Part shown: one piece after another, positions 25,201-35,810 of the stretch
Layout of the letters: the number at the start of each line of letters is the position of its first letter
Numbering within the stretch: the first letter of the stretch is position 1
Assembly (NCBI GenBank): GCA_032622095.1
Contig: CP136063.1
Coordinates: forward strand, 271,493,426-271,557,425
Length of the DNA: 64,000 nucleotides
Direction of reading: 5' to 3'
From: Siphonodentalium dalli
Lineage: Eukaryota; Mollusca; Scaphopoda; Gadilida; Siphonodentaliidae
The notes under the pieces: model-generated
Database searches by the model: none
What the model saw: only the letters and a program-made list of their open reading frames with translations
Told to the model about the DNA's origin: nothing
Position numbers and translations under genes: made by a program

Positions 25201-28200
25201 CCATTGTTAGTCTTATTCCTGGTATGTTACACATAAAGAGCGTTCATTGTTAGTCTTATTCCTGGTATGTTACAAATAAAGAACGCTCATTGTTAGTCTA
25301 TTCCTGGTATGTTACATATAAAGAACGTCCATTGTTATTCTTATTCCTGGTATGTTACAAATAAAGAACGCTCATTGTTAGTCTATACCTGGTATGATAC
25401 AAATAAAGAGCGTTCATTGTTAGTCTACTCATTGTATATTACCAATAAAGAGCGTTCCTTGTTTGAAAATTCATGGTATGTTACAAATAAAGAACGCTCA
25501 TTGTTAGTCTATTCCTGGTATGTTACAAATAAAGAACGCTCATTGTTAGTATATTCCTGGTATGTTACAAATAAAGAACGCTCATTGTTCGTCTATTCAT
25601 GGTATGTTACAAATAAAGAGCGTTCATCGTTAGTCTATTCCTGGTATGTTACAAATAAAGAACGCTCATTGTTAGTCTATTCCTGGTATGTTACAAATAA
25701 AGAGCGTTCATTGTTAGTCTATTCCTGGTATGTTATAAATAAAGAGCGTTCATTGTTAGTCTATTCATGATATATTACACATAAAGAACGCTCATTGTTA
25801 GTCTTACTCCTGGTATGTTACAAATAATAACGCTCATTGTTAGTCTTACTCCTGGTATGTTACAAATAAAGAGCGTTCATTGTTAGTCTTACTCCTGGTA
25901 TGTTACAAATAAAGAGAGTTCATTGTTAGTCTATTCCTGGTATGTTACAAATAAAGAACCCTCATTGTTAGTCTATTCCTGGATTGTAACCAACAAAGAA
26001 CGTCCATTGTTAGTCTTATTCATGGTATGTTACAAATAAAGAACGCTCATTGTTAGTCTATTCCTGGTATGTTACAAATAAAGAGCGTTCATCGTTAGTC
26101 TATTCCTGGTATGTTACAAATAAAGAACGCTCATTGTTAGTCTATTCCTGGTATGTTACAAATAAAGAGCGTTCATTGTTAGTCTATTCCTGGTATGTTA
26201 CAAATAAAGAACACTCACTGTTAGTCTATTCCTGGTATGTTATAAATAAAGAGCGTTCATTGTTAGTCTATTCATGATATATTACACATAAAGAACGCTC
26301 ATTGTTAGTCTTACTCCTGGTATGTTACAAATAAAGAACGCTCATTGTTAGTCTTACTCCTGGTATGTTACAAATAAAGAACGCTCATTGTTAGTCTTTC
26401 TCCTGGTATGTTACAAATCAAGAACGTTCATTGTTAGTCTTACTCCTGGTATGTGACAAATAAAGAGAGTTCAGTGTTAGTCTATTCCTGGTATGTTACA
26501 AATAAAGAACGCTCATTGTTAGTCTATTCCTGGTATGTTACAAATAAAGAACGCTCATTGTTCGTCTATTCCTGGTATGTTACAAATAAAGAGCGTTCAT
26601 CGTTAGTCTATTCCTGGTATGTTACAAATAAAGAACGCTCATTGTTAGTCTATTCCTGGTATGTTACAAATAAAGAGCGTTCATCGTTAGTCTATTCCTG
26701 GTATGTTACAAATAAAGAACGCTCATTGTTAGTCTATTCCTGGTATGTTACAAATAAAGAGCGATCATCGTTAGTCTATTCCTGGTATGTTACAAATAAA
26801 GAACGCTCATTGATTGTCTATTCCTGGTATGTTACAAATAAAGAACACTCATTGTTAGTCTATTCCTGGTATGTTATAAATAAAGAGCGTTCATTGTTAG
26901 TCTATTCATGATATATTACACATAAAGAACGCTCATTGTTAGTCTTACTCCTGGTATGTTACAAATAAAGAACGCTCATTGTTAGTCTTACTCCTGGTAT
27001 GTTACAAATAAAGAACGCTCATTGTTAGTCTTTCTCCTGGTATGTTACAAATCAAGAACGTTCATTGTTAGTCTTACTCCTGGTATGTGACAAATAAAGA
27101 GAGTTCAGTGTTAGTCTATTCCTGGTATGTTACAAATAAAGAACGCTCATTGTTCGTCTATTCCTGGTATGTTACAAATAAAGAGCGTTCATCGTTAGTC
27201 TATTCCTGGTATGTTACAAATAAAGAACGCTCATTGTTAGTCTATTCCTGGTATGTTACACATAAAGAGCGTTCTCGTTAGTCTATTCCAGGTATGTTAC
27301 AAATAAAGAACGCTCATTGTTTGTATATTCCTGGTATGTTACAAATAAAGAACACTCATTGTTAGTCTATTCCTGGTATGTTATAAATACAGAGCTTTCA
27401 TTGTTAGTCTATTCCTGATATATTACACATACAGAACGCTCATTGTTAGTCTTACTCCTGGTATGTTACAAATACAGAACGCTCATTGTTAGTCTTACTC
27501 CTGGTATGTTACAAATCAAGAACGTTCATTGTTAGTCTTACTCCTGGTATGTGACAAATAAAGAGAGTTCATTGTTAGTCTATTCCTGGTATGTTACAAA
27601 TAAAGAACGCTCATTGTTAGTCTATTCCTGGATTGTAACCAACAAAGAACGTCTATTGTTAGTCTTATTCATGGTATGTTACAAATAAAGAACGCTCATT
27701 GTTAGTCTATTACTGGTATGTTACAAATAAAGAGCGTTCATCGTTAGTCTATTGCTGGTATGTTAAAAATAAAGAACGCTCATTGTTAGTCTATTCCTGG
27801 TATGTTACAAATAAAGAGCGTTCATCGTTAGTCTATTCCTGGTATGTTACAAATAAAGAACGCTCATTACACATAAAGAACGCTCATTGTTAGTCTTACT
27901 CCTGGTATGTTACAAATAAAGAGCGTTCATTGTTAGTCTTACTCCTGGTATGTTACAAATACAGAATGTTCATTGTTAGTCTATTCCTGGTATGTTACAA
28001 ATCAAGAGCGTTCATTGTTAGTCTATTCCTGTTATGTTACAAATAAAGAACGCTCATTGTTATATAGTCTATTCCTAGTATGTTACAAATAAAGAGCGTT
28101 CATTGTTAGTCTTACTCCTGGTATGTTACAAATAAAGAGCGTTCATTGTTAGTCTTACTCCTGGTATGTTACAAATACAGAATGTTCATTGTTAGTCTAT

Positions 28201-30826
28201 TCCTTGTATGTTACAAATCAAGAGTGTTCATTCTTAGTCTATTCCTGTTATGTTACAAATAAAGAACGCTCAATGTTATATAGTCTATTCCTAGTATGTT
28301 ACAAATAAAGAGCGTTCATTGTTAGTCTTACTCCTGGTATGTTACAAATAAAGAACGCTCATTGTTAGTCTATTCCTGGTATGTTATAAATAAAGAGCGT
28401 TCATTGTTAGTCTTACTTCTGGTATGTTACCAATACAGAACGCTCATTGTTAGTCTTATTCCTGGTATGTTACAAATAAAGAGCGTTCATTGTTAGTCTA
28501 TTCCTGGTATGTTACCAATAAAGCTCATTCATTGTTAGTCTTATTCCTGTGATGTTACAAATAAAGAGCGTTCATTGTTAGTCTATTCCTGGTACGTTAC
28601 AAATAAAGAGCGTGTATTGTTAGTCTATTCCTGGTATGTAACCAACAAAGCACGTCCATTGTTAGTCTTATTCCTGGTATGTTACACATAAAGAGCGTTC
28701 ATTGTTAGTCTTATTCCTGGTATGTTACAAATAAAGAACGCTCATTGTTAGTCTATTCCTGGTATGTTACATATAAAGAACGTCCATTGTTATTCTTATT
28801 CCTGGTATGTTACAAATAAAGAACGCTCATTGTTAGTCTATACCTGGTATGATACAAATAAAGAGCGTTCATTGTTAGTCTACTCATTGTATATTACCAA
28901 TAAAGAGCGTTCCTTGTTTGAAAATTCATGGTATGTTACAAATAAAGAACGCTCATTGTTAGTCTATTCCTGGTATGTTACAAATAAAGAACGCTCATTG
29001 TTAGTCTATTCCTGGTATGTTACAAATAAAGAACGCTCATTGTTCGTCTATTCATGGTATGTTACAAATAAAGAGCGTTCATCGTTAGTCTATTCCTGGT
29101 ATGTTACAAATAAAGAACGCTCATTGTTAGTCTATTCCTGGTATGTTACAAATAAAGAGCGTTCATCGTTAGTCTATTCCTGGTATGTTACAAATAAAGA
29201 ACGCTCATTGATTGTCTATTCCTGGTATGTTACAAATAAAGAACACTCATTGTTAGTCTATTCCTGGTATGTTATAAATAAAGAGCGTTCATTGTTAGTC
29301 TATTCATGATATATTACACATAAAGAACGCTCATTGTTAGTCTTACTCCTGGTATGTTACAAATAAAGAACGCTCATTGTTAGTCTTACTCCTGGCATGT
29401 TACAAATAAAGAGCGTTCATTGTTAGTCTTACTCCTGGTATGTTACAAATAAAGAGAGTTCATTGTTAGTCTATTCCTGGTATGTTACAAATAAAGAACC
29501 CTCATTGTTAGTCTATTCCTGGATTGTAACCAACAAAGAACGTCCATTGTTAGTCTTATTCATGGTATGTTACAAATAAAGAACGCTCATTGTTAGTCTA
29601 TTCCTGGTATGTTACAAATAAAGAGCGTTCATCGTTAGTCTATTCCTGGTATGTTACAAATAAAGAACGCTCATTGTTAGTCTATTCCTGGTATGTTACA
29701 AATAAAGAGCGTTCATCGTTAGTCTATTCCTGGTATGTTACAAATAAAGAACGCTCATTGTTTGTCTATTCCTGGTATGTTACAAATAAAGAACGCTCAC
29801 CGTTAGTCTATTCCTGGTATGTTATAAATAAAGAGCGTTTATTGTTAGTCTATTCCTCGTTTGTTATAAATAAAGAGCTTTCATTGTTAGTCTATTCCTG
29901 ATATATTACACATAAAGAACGCTCATTGTTAGTATTACTCCTGGTATGTTACAAATAAAGAGCGTTCATTGTTAGTCTTACTCCTGGTATGTTTCAAATT
30001 AAGAATGTTCATTGTTAGTCTATTCCTGGTATGTTACACACAAAGAGCGTTCATTGTCAGTCTACTCATTGTATATTACCAATAAAGAGCGTCCCTTGTT
30101 AGTATATTCATGGTATGTTACAAATAAAGATCGTTCATTGTTAGTCTTATTCCTGGTATGTTACAAATAAAGAGCGTTCATTGTTAGTCTTACACATTGT
30201 ATGTTACAAATAAAGAGCGTTCACTGTTAGTCACCTCCTGACAAATAACCAATACTGAGCGTTCATTGTTAGTCTATTCCTGGTATGTTACCAATAAAGA
30301 TCATTCATTGTTAGTCTTATTCCTGTGATGTTACAAATAAAGAGCGTTAATTGTTAGTCTATTCTTGGTATGTTACAAATAAAGAGCGTTCATTGTTAGT
30401 CTTACTCCTGGTATGTTACAAATAAAGAACGCTCATTGTTAGTCTATTCCTGGTATGTTATAGCAACCACCCCAGTGGGTGTTTATACCTAAATGCATGT
30501 GAATTATGACGTCATATAATTTTTATATAATTTTTATATAATTTTTATATATTTCTATATACCATGAGAGAAAGTACCGGGTACGTTTATTTGTGAATTT
30601 AACACGTGACTTCCGGGTGGTGACTGCGCAGAATCCAGCAGAAACTACAGGGTGCTCCGATTTAACGGAGGAATATGCAGACAACAACAACAACTGATCA
30701 AATTCATTCCCAGATTCTAGAATGTACCCGACTTTCAAGTTTACCCTATTCAGTTCTTTCTGAGGATTAATTACAGCCTTTTCATCTGATAAAAATCATT
30801 GGTATATCATTAGCATAATAATTAAT
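22223..30826 (+). repeat. 8.6-kb segmental tandem duplication, copy B
   Basis: Second copy of 13,534-22,221, 84 bp (two monomers) shorter; length 8,604 bp. The missing pair lies inside the run of 42-bp monomers that starts at 25,309 (153 open codons against 181 in the equivalent run at 16,620). The satellite part ends at 30,462; the final 364 bp are the beginning of the non-satellite island, which here continues into unique sequence (TTATCCCCAGCC at 30,826) instead of returning to satellite. Confidence 0.9.
30463..30826. repeat. Island left edge, original of the 364-bp satellite-embedded copy
   Basis: Begins GCAACCACC next to satellite. Contains TGACGTCA (a CRE-type palindrome, 30,507-30,514), a three-unit 11-bp AT repeat and a GC-mixed middle. 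The same word in the form TTATGACGTCACATAA appears inside the foldback element near 33,615, the only other place I noticed it. No coding content can be supported. Confidence 0.8.
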
Positions 30827-31350
30827 TATCCCCAGCCAAGCGACCGTCCTGTCAGTGTCATCCGGCTTACGGCAGTTACTTGATCGGAATTTACTTCCGT
30901 ATATCCCATAGACCGATAAGGCCTTCACCTTCGCTTCATGGCAAAATTTTTCACAAATGTACGAGTGTACGTAGATTAATTAATCGCTTGATTTCGTGAC
31001 AATCGACAGTTACTGAGTTATGCTTCACTGTAAACTGTTACAGACAACAATGATCAAGATTCCAGAATCATTCAATCAACCAAAAAGTTCGAAGTTCAAA
31101 GAAAGATAAAAAAAAATGAAAGTACGAATTCTGTGTTACATGTAAATTGTGATACTAAAATTGTAGTATGTTTCCTAGTTACCATCTTCAACTTCAACTT
31201 AAGTTCAAGGAATTGATATCTGATGAGGATTCTGGCGGTGTTGTGAACACAACAGCACAATGCGTGCTCCTGGAGGCATTTTTCTCCAAATCCAAGATTT
31301 TTTTAAACCAATAAACACTGATAAAGGTAGGTCTGTTTCTTTAAATTAAA
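30827..31350. other. Unique non-coding stretch
   Basis: No tandem structure or long frame. A short peptide-like segment at 31,220-31,306 reads ISDEDSGGVVNTT and ends at a stop 19 codons later. It resembles the acidic N-terminal style of piggyBac-derived proteins but is far too short to identify. Otherwise AT-rich sequence without recognisable features. Confidence 0.5.
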
Positions 31351-31354
31351 AATT

Positions 31355-32060
31355 TTGATTATTATTTCATTTAATAATTTTTCATCATTTGACAATTTGT
31401 CGTTGTCATTCGTTGGTCATCAGTGTCACAGTCAGTGTGTTTGTCGTCATTCGTGTTTGGTTGTCGTCTGTCGTTTGTCGTCGTGTTTATTGTTGGTCAT
31501 TTGTTTTCATCCTTTGTTCATTTGTCGTCAGTCGTGGTTTTTGTGGCAATGTACTTATGTAGTGCATTTCGGCCGCAGTGGCAATGCTAACTGCACCGTG
31601 GTCAAGTGGAAACTTGTTTTGTCCAGCAGGGTACATTATACATGTATCCCGTAGATTTGGACTAGGATTACCAGGCGAAAAAAAAATACATGTACCCGGT
31701 ACTGTAGGTTACACATAATTTTGAAACCTGCAGGCCTGGGTCGATGTGTTTGTCATCAAGACATTTTTCGTCGTCGATCATTCGACATCGTGTTCATCAA
31801 ATGGCTGTTTGTTTTTCGTCATCAGTAATTTTTCGTCATCGATTGTTTGACATCGTGTTAGTCGTTGGCCATTTGTTTTTCGTCATCAGTCGGTATTTTA
31901 CTTCGTTGTTGTTTGTTGCCATTTGCCATCGTCATCCTCGTCATTTATCTGTCATTTGCCACCATTCGTCAGCCGGTGTGTTTTTTCGTTGTTTTTCATC
32001 ATCGGTCATTTGTTCATCGGTTGTTTTTCGGAAATTCTGTCTGTGTGTGGGACCACTTAA
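31355..32060 (+). repeat. GTC/CATC-rich low-complexity region
   Basis: Long run of TTTGTCGTCAT, CGTCATCAG and TTCATCATTTG words. A ~65-bp imperfect tandem unit is visible: GACATCGTGTT at 31,784 and 31,849, each followed by TTTGTTTTTCGTCATCAGT. Open frames here (99-126 codons) have skewed Ser/Phe/His/Val/Cys content that follows from the repeat and are not credible genes. Between the two parts lies a short GC-richer piece (31,560-31,650) related to the minisatellite that follows. Confidence 0.6.
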
Positions 32061-32074
32061 CTGCGGTGTGGTTA

Positions 32075-32420
32075 GCATTGCCACCGCGGCTGAAATGCAA
32101 CTACACCGCGGCGCCACCGGCTAACTACAGTTGGGTCGTGATGTAATTGCCATTCGGCATGGTGTATTTGCCACAGTGTACTTTCATCAAACTGAAAAAA
32201 GACAATACAAACCAGAAATCTAACCACGGTGTACATGCCATTCGACCGTGAGGGTAGTTGCCTTTCGGCCGTAGTGAACTTGCCGTTTGGCCGCAGTGTA
32301 CTTGCCGTTCGGCTTCGGTGCTCAACTGCAGTTACAAACTCTGACACCGCAGCCGAACAGCAAATACACTGCGGTGCCAATGGATACTTGTTTTGTCCAG
32401 CGGGGTACATGTATTGTATG
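32075..32420. repeat. Decayed GC-rich minisatellite (CGGCCGCAGTG words)
   Basis: Repeated words such as TTCGGCCG, CCGCAGTGTACTTGCC and CACCGCGGC, spaced about 20-35 bp, e.g. 32,265-32,320 and 32,085-32,115. The word GTTTTGTCCAGCRGGGTACA occurs at 31,616 and at 32,389, linking this region to 31,560-31,650. Related words (CCACCGCAGTGACAG) recur at 35,690. Open frames of 147 and 160 codons overlap on opposite strands across it (32,229-32,672 and 32,072-32,554); their mutual overlap and repeat origin argue against coding. Confidence 0.5.
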
Positions 32421-33371
32421 TCTACTTTGATCCCGGAAATGGGCGGGTCCAATTTCATGAATGACCATGTAGGTATATGCTCATATACTATAGGCATGTG
32501 TCTGGACCTCAACCAATCGATTGGTACATGTATGTACATGTACATTGTATGCACGGTAGGCTTCTTTCATCCTGGAAACAATATGGGAGGTCTAATTTCA
32601 CATGCGACTGTCCTTGACATTGACCTACCGGTAGCGCACATATACACTCATCGGTTTCTGGACCTCGACTGATCGTTTTTCCACTGACCAGATGCTGTAT
32701 ATTTTGTCCAAACGGAGGCGATCATAGAGAAATCCCTAAATAGCGCGGACGAAGTCAGGTACATCATTTGGTCTATTATGTTATATTTTAGAACTTCTGT
32801 CTCTGTGTGTTATAGACTTGAAAACTGCACGACTGATCGGACTTAAATTTGGTATTAATTTACCAAAGGCCTACTTTGATCCCGGGAACTACCGCTATTC
32901 TCAAAGTAATTGACCAGAAAAACGGGGTGATACCCCGGTCATGACCGCGGTGATACCGGTAATAAACGGTAGCGGTATCGAGACGGTCATGGCGTGGAGT
33001 TACGGTATTGGGCGATAATGATACCGTGGTCTTTTAGCGGGCACCGCATTAATTTTGTTGAATACCGCGGTGATTTTCATGGAACTCTTTTAGGGGAGGT
33101 ATTTACTCACACATACTTGTTCGCGTTAACAAGCGGTATCAGTACCGCGGTATTGGAGGATACCATGGTATAGTACCGCCATATTAACGGGGTGACACCA
33201 CGTTATTGGTGGTCAATTACTTTAAGTATAGCGGTATATGGGTGGGTCCAATTTCATATGCGACTGTGTCCTTGACTGCGACCTCGATATATACTCATAC
33301 ATTGTACATGTATACCGGTTGGCAACGTTGTTCCCTAAAGAGCCCGGATGAAGTCAGGCACATCAGCTAAG
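32421..33371. repeat. Three-copy ~200-bp direct repeat
   Basis: Copies start near 32,422 (CTACTTTGATCCCGGAA), 32,560 (TTCTTTCATCCTGGAA) and 32,871 (CTACTTTGATCCCGGGAA). Shared downstream words are TGGGNGGGTCCAATTTCA, CATGCGACTGTCCTTGAC and, in copies two and three, CCCTAAATAGCGCGGACG against CCCTAAAGAGCCCGGATG (near 32,735 and 33,333), ending in GAAGTCAGGYACATCA. The third copy is split by a foldback element at 32,892-33,234. Function unknown; probably a decayed interspersed or tandem repeat. Confidence 0.65.
32892..33234. mobile_element. MITE-like foldback element, 343 bp, TA-flanked
   Basis: Terminal inverted repeats of about 28 bp: left arm starts CCGCTATTCTCAAAGTAATT (32,892), right arm is the inverse of CCGCTATACTTAAAGTAATT (ending 33,234). 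TA lies directly outside each end (32,890-32,891 and 33,235-33,236). The paralogous sites at 32,440 and 32,580 lack the insertion. Inside are many ACCGCGGTRATACC words in both orientations, giving strong self-complementarity. TA target duplication is typical of Tc1/mariner-type and some other DNA-transposon derivatives; no transposase is encoded. Confidence 0.75.
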
Positions 33372-33372
33372 T

Positions 33373-33997
33373 GTACCGGTACAGACTTTCATTTTTGAGG
33401 CGCGCGATCGCTCTTGCGCACCATCGCACGGCTAAAACTGAAAACCAGCGAGCGATCGATTGCGCACCTAGGCCAAATACAGAGAGCGAACCTGATAACG
33501 CTATTATTAGTGTCTACCCAGACGAGGTCACACGGTGTGACGTGTCAAATGTACTATCTGTCTGAGACTGAATGAATCGAAGCTAAAAATACATTTCTAT
33601 GTACCGGTATGGCTTATGACGTCACATAAATTCCTCGAAAATCAAAGCGAGACCACGTGGCTGGGAGATGTTGATATTTATTCTGTCAGCTTGGAATCTG
33701 AGTATTAAATTGATTCCTTATTAATAATTATGAATTACATTTAATATAGGAGCATGTAGAATATAAAACATAGTGTGTAACATTCACTTGTGCTTATGGA
33801 TAGTGGATTAAGCAGTGTTAAACCATCAAAGAGATTCACTGGACATCGATCGTGAGTAAACAAATTCAATTTACGTGGCATTTATGAATGTATTTCCGCT
33901 GTTTATTTTATCTTGATAGAAACCGCGCGCCTGGCCAAAACCCAGCGAGCGGGACTCTGCGCGCCTACATTTTCTAAAAATGAAAGTCTGCCAGTAC
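33373..33997. mobile_element. Second foldback element, 625 bp
   Basis: Left end GTACCGGTACAGACTTTC (33,373) pairs with the inverse of the right end, GTACTGGCAGACTTTC (33,997 backwards); both continue ATTTTT. Next to each end lie GC-rich modules with GGCGCGC and AGCGAGCG: GAAAACCAGCGAGCG at 33,439 and AAAACCCAGCGAGCGGGAC at 33,937, with an inverted relative at 33,400-33,420. The middle is AT-rich non-coding DNA with a TGACGTCA (33,617-33,624) and a CACGTG (33,654-33,659). I read it as a non-autonomous inverted-repeat transposon or a pair of related fragments; no target duplication is clear. Confidence 0.6.
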
Positions 33998-35810
33998 ATG
34001 TGTACATGTACATACATGTATGTACATGTAATAAGTAATAATTTAGAAATAACAGTTACCAAATTATGAAAATTTCCTCAAAAATATCCTAATAGTATAC
34101 CGTACATGTAGAATAATGAAATATATTAAGATTGCGTTATTTTCCGCAAAACACTTTGTGTGAGCGGAGCGTTTGTATATATACAGCATGTAAATAGTGA
34201 GCGATAAGCAAAACACTGTGGCGATTGATTAGGTTGAGAGTGATTCATGGTGACAAATTCAACACCAAAATCTGAGATTTAGCTTATTAAATGGCTATAC
34301 CGGTAATGCGGTATGTTGTAAATAAGTTCATGATTCCACTGAATTGTAGGGGCTATGAATCATTGCTGCCTTATCGTAGCGAAAATTTGATATAACCCTT
34401 TCTTTACTAAATGGATTCTCCCACCAAGTAAAAAAGAATTTATTTGAATGATCTATTATTCATTCAGAGGGTTGTTCAGGAAATGCAAGCAGATGACAAC
34501 AGATAAGACATACATGTACATGTGTAGAAGGATATCTATTAATTGGTTGGAAATGTTCAGAAAAGTTCAACAAACGACTTTATCTGAACACTTCCCACAA
34601 CATCTACTTGTCAATAAGCATTTAGTAAAGGAAGGGTTAATATATGATTCTCAATAGAACTAGAGGTGGGCGGTCCCCAAGTCTGAATTTAGTGTGGCTG
34701 ACATTTGCGGAATGAGGTCCCCAGAGGGCTAGCATCACCAAATTCACCCTCTGGGAACCTCATTCAGCTTAGGCCTCTCTGTATGGGAGGCATTGGATCA
34801 GATTCCACAGTTAAAGATGGTGATGTTCAGCCATTAATTACTTTGATTATGCGATTTAACTTGGATTAAATTAAATTTTAATTGGAAATACCCATGATCA
34901 GTGTGTTGGTGAACTGCTTGGTGAAGTTTCAAGCACCATACATCTATAAAATTTCTTTGTTGATGTCAAATGATCCAATATTCCCAATATTCAATAAATT
35001 GTTACCTACAAAACTTGAAAATATAAGGGTACATGTAACATAACTTGCTGAATGCTGATATAAGCCCAAGTTGCCAGGAAATGATATGGGGGCCATTGGT
35101 TCATTTCTTTCACCTTTCATATGCTTCAGAACAACCAGACAGCCCCCATTTTCGGTTTACTTTAAAAAGTACCCCCAATAGTCACAAGGGGGTACCCCCC
35201 CCCCCCTCACTCAAACCTATCACCTCTGTCCCCCAAATTAGCCTAATCTAAAGGCGTGAAATAACGGTGGCATTTCTAAAAAAAATTCATATACATGTAT
35301 AAGCAGTGGGGGTCTACTCGGTGTTGAGTGTTTTGCTTATCGCATACTCTTTACTTACATGTACATGTACTGTTTGTTTACATAAGATGACGTTTGCTTA
35401 CATACATGTAACACAAAGTACTAACATAACAACATGCTGAAATTAATGTGATACATGTATTTATGATTGGTATAAGAACAAGGTTTGTTTATAATATTAA
35501 TTCTGCTTATGGCGGTTTTAACGGATGTGACTGTTTTAACAGCTATACCCAGCGCCAACACTTACCCAATCTTTAAAAAGATCCTCATGGACATATATCA
35601 TAATTTTCTTCAACATCTGGTGTGACAAACCGCTAATACCTGTAGGGCTGTAGACCGTGTATCATAACCTTACGGCATGTATCGTAACTCCACCGCAGTG
35701 ACAGTTTCCATACTGCTGTCATTGCCAATTCATTAAAAGCGACACATCACATATTCATTATTAGCTCAACGACGTCCATGTGTGCGTGTGTGTGTCCGTC
35801 AACAATTTTC
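33998..35810. other. AT-rich intergenic DNA with TACATGTA words
   Basis: No gene or tandem array seen. Contains clusters of alternating ACATGTACATGT words (34,005-34,030, 34,512-34,522, 35,356-35,370), a poly-C tract of 12 (35,195-35,206) next to GGGGGTACCCCC, and a perfect-but-one 18-bp hairpin at 34,711-34,764. A 69-codon frame (34,448-34,657) and a 68-codon frame (35,045-35,251, which reads through the poly-C) have no recognisable domain. Confidence 0.5.
34711..34764. repeat. 18-bp stem hairpin
   Basis: AATGAGGTCCCCAGAGGG (34,711-34,728) pairs with CCCTCTGGGAACCTCATT (34,747-34,764) with one mismatch and an 18-nt loop. It stands alone in AT-rich DNA. It could be the core of a tiny foldback element or a structured transcript element; no flanking duplication is seen. 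Confidence 0.6.

Noticed and set aside
31220-31306. ISDEDSGGVVNTT peptide resembling piggyBac-derived protein N termini
   Set aside because: About 29 codons only, no TTAA-flanked ends and no downstream transposase domain; similarity is of style, not of sequence I can verify.
31355-32146. Frames of 93-126 codons in the GTC-rich region
   Set aside because: Composition follows directly from TTTGTCGTCAT-type repeats; no recognisable protein family.
32072-32672. Overlapping 147- and 160-codon frames on opposite strands
   Set aside because: They overlap each other, lie in minisatellite and low-complexity DNA, and show no domain.
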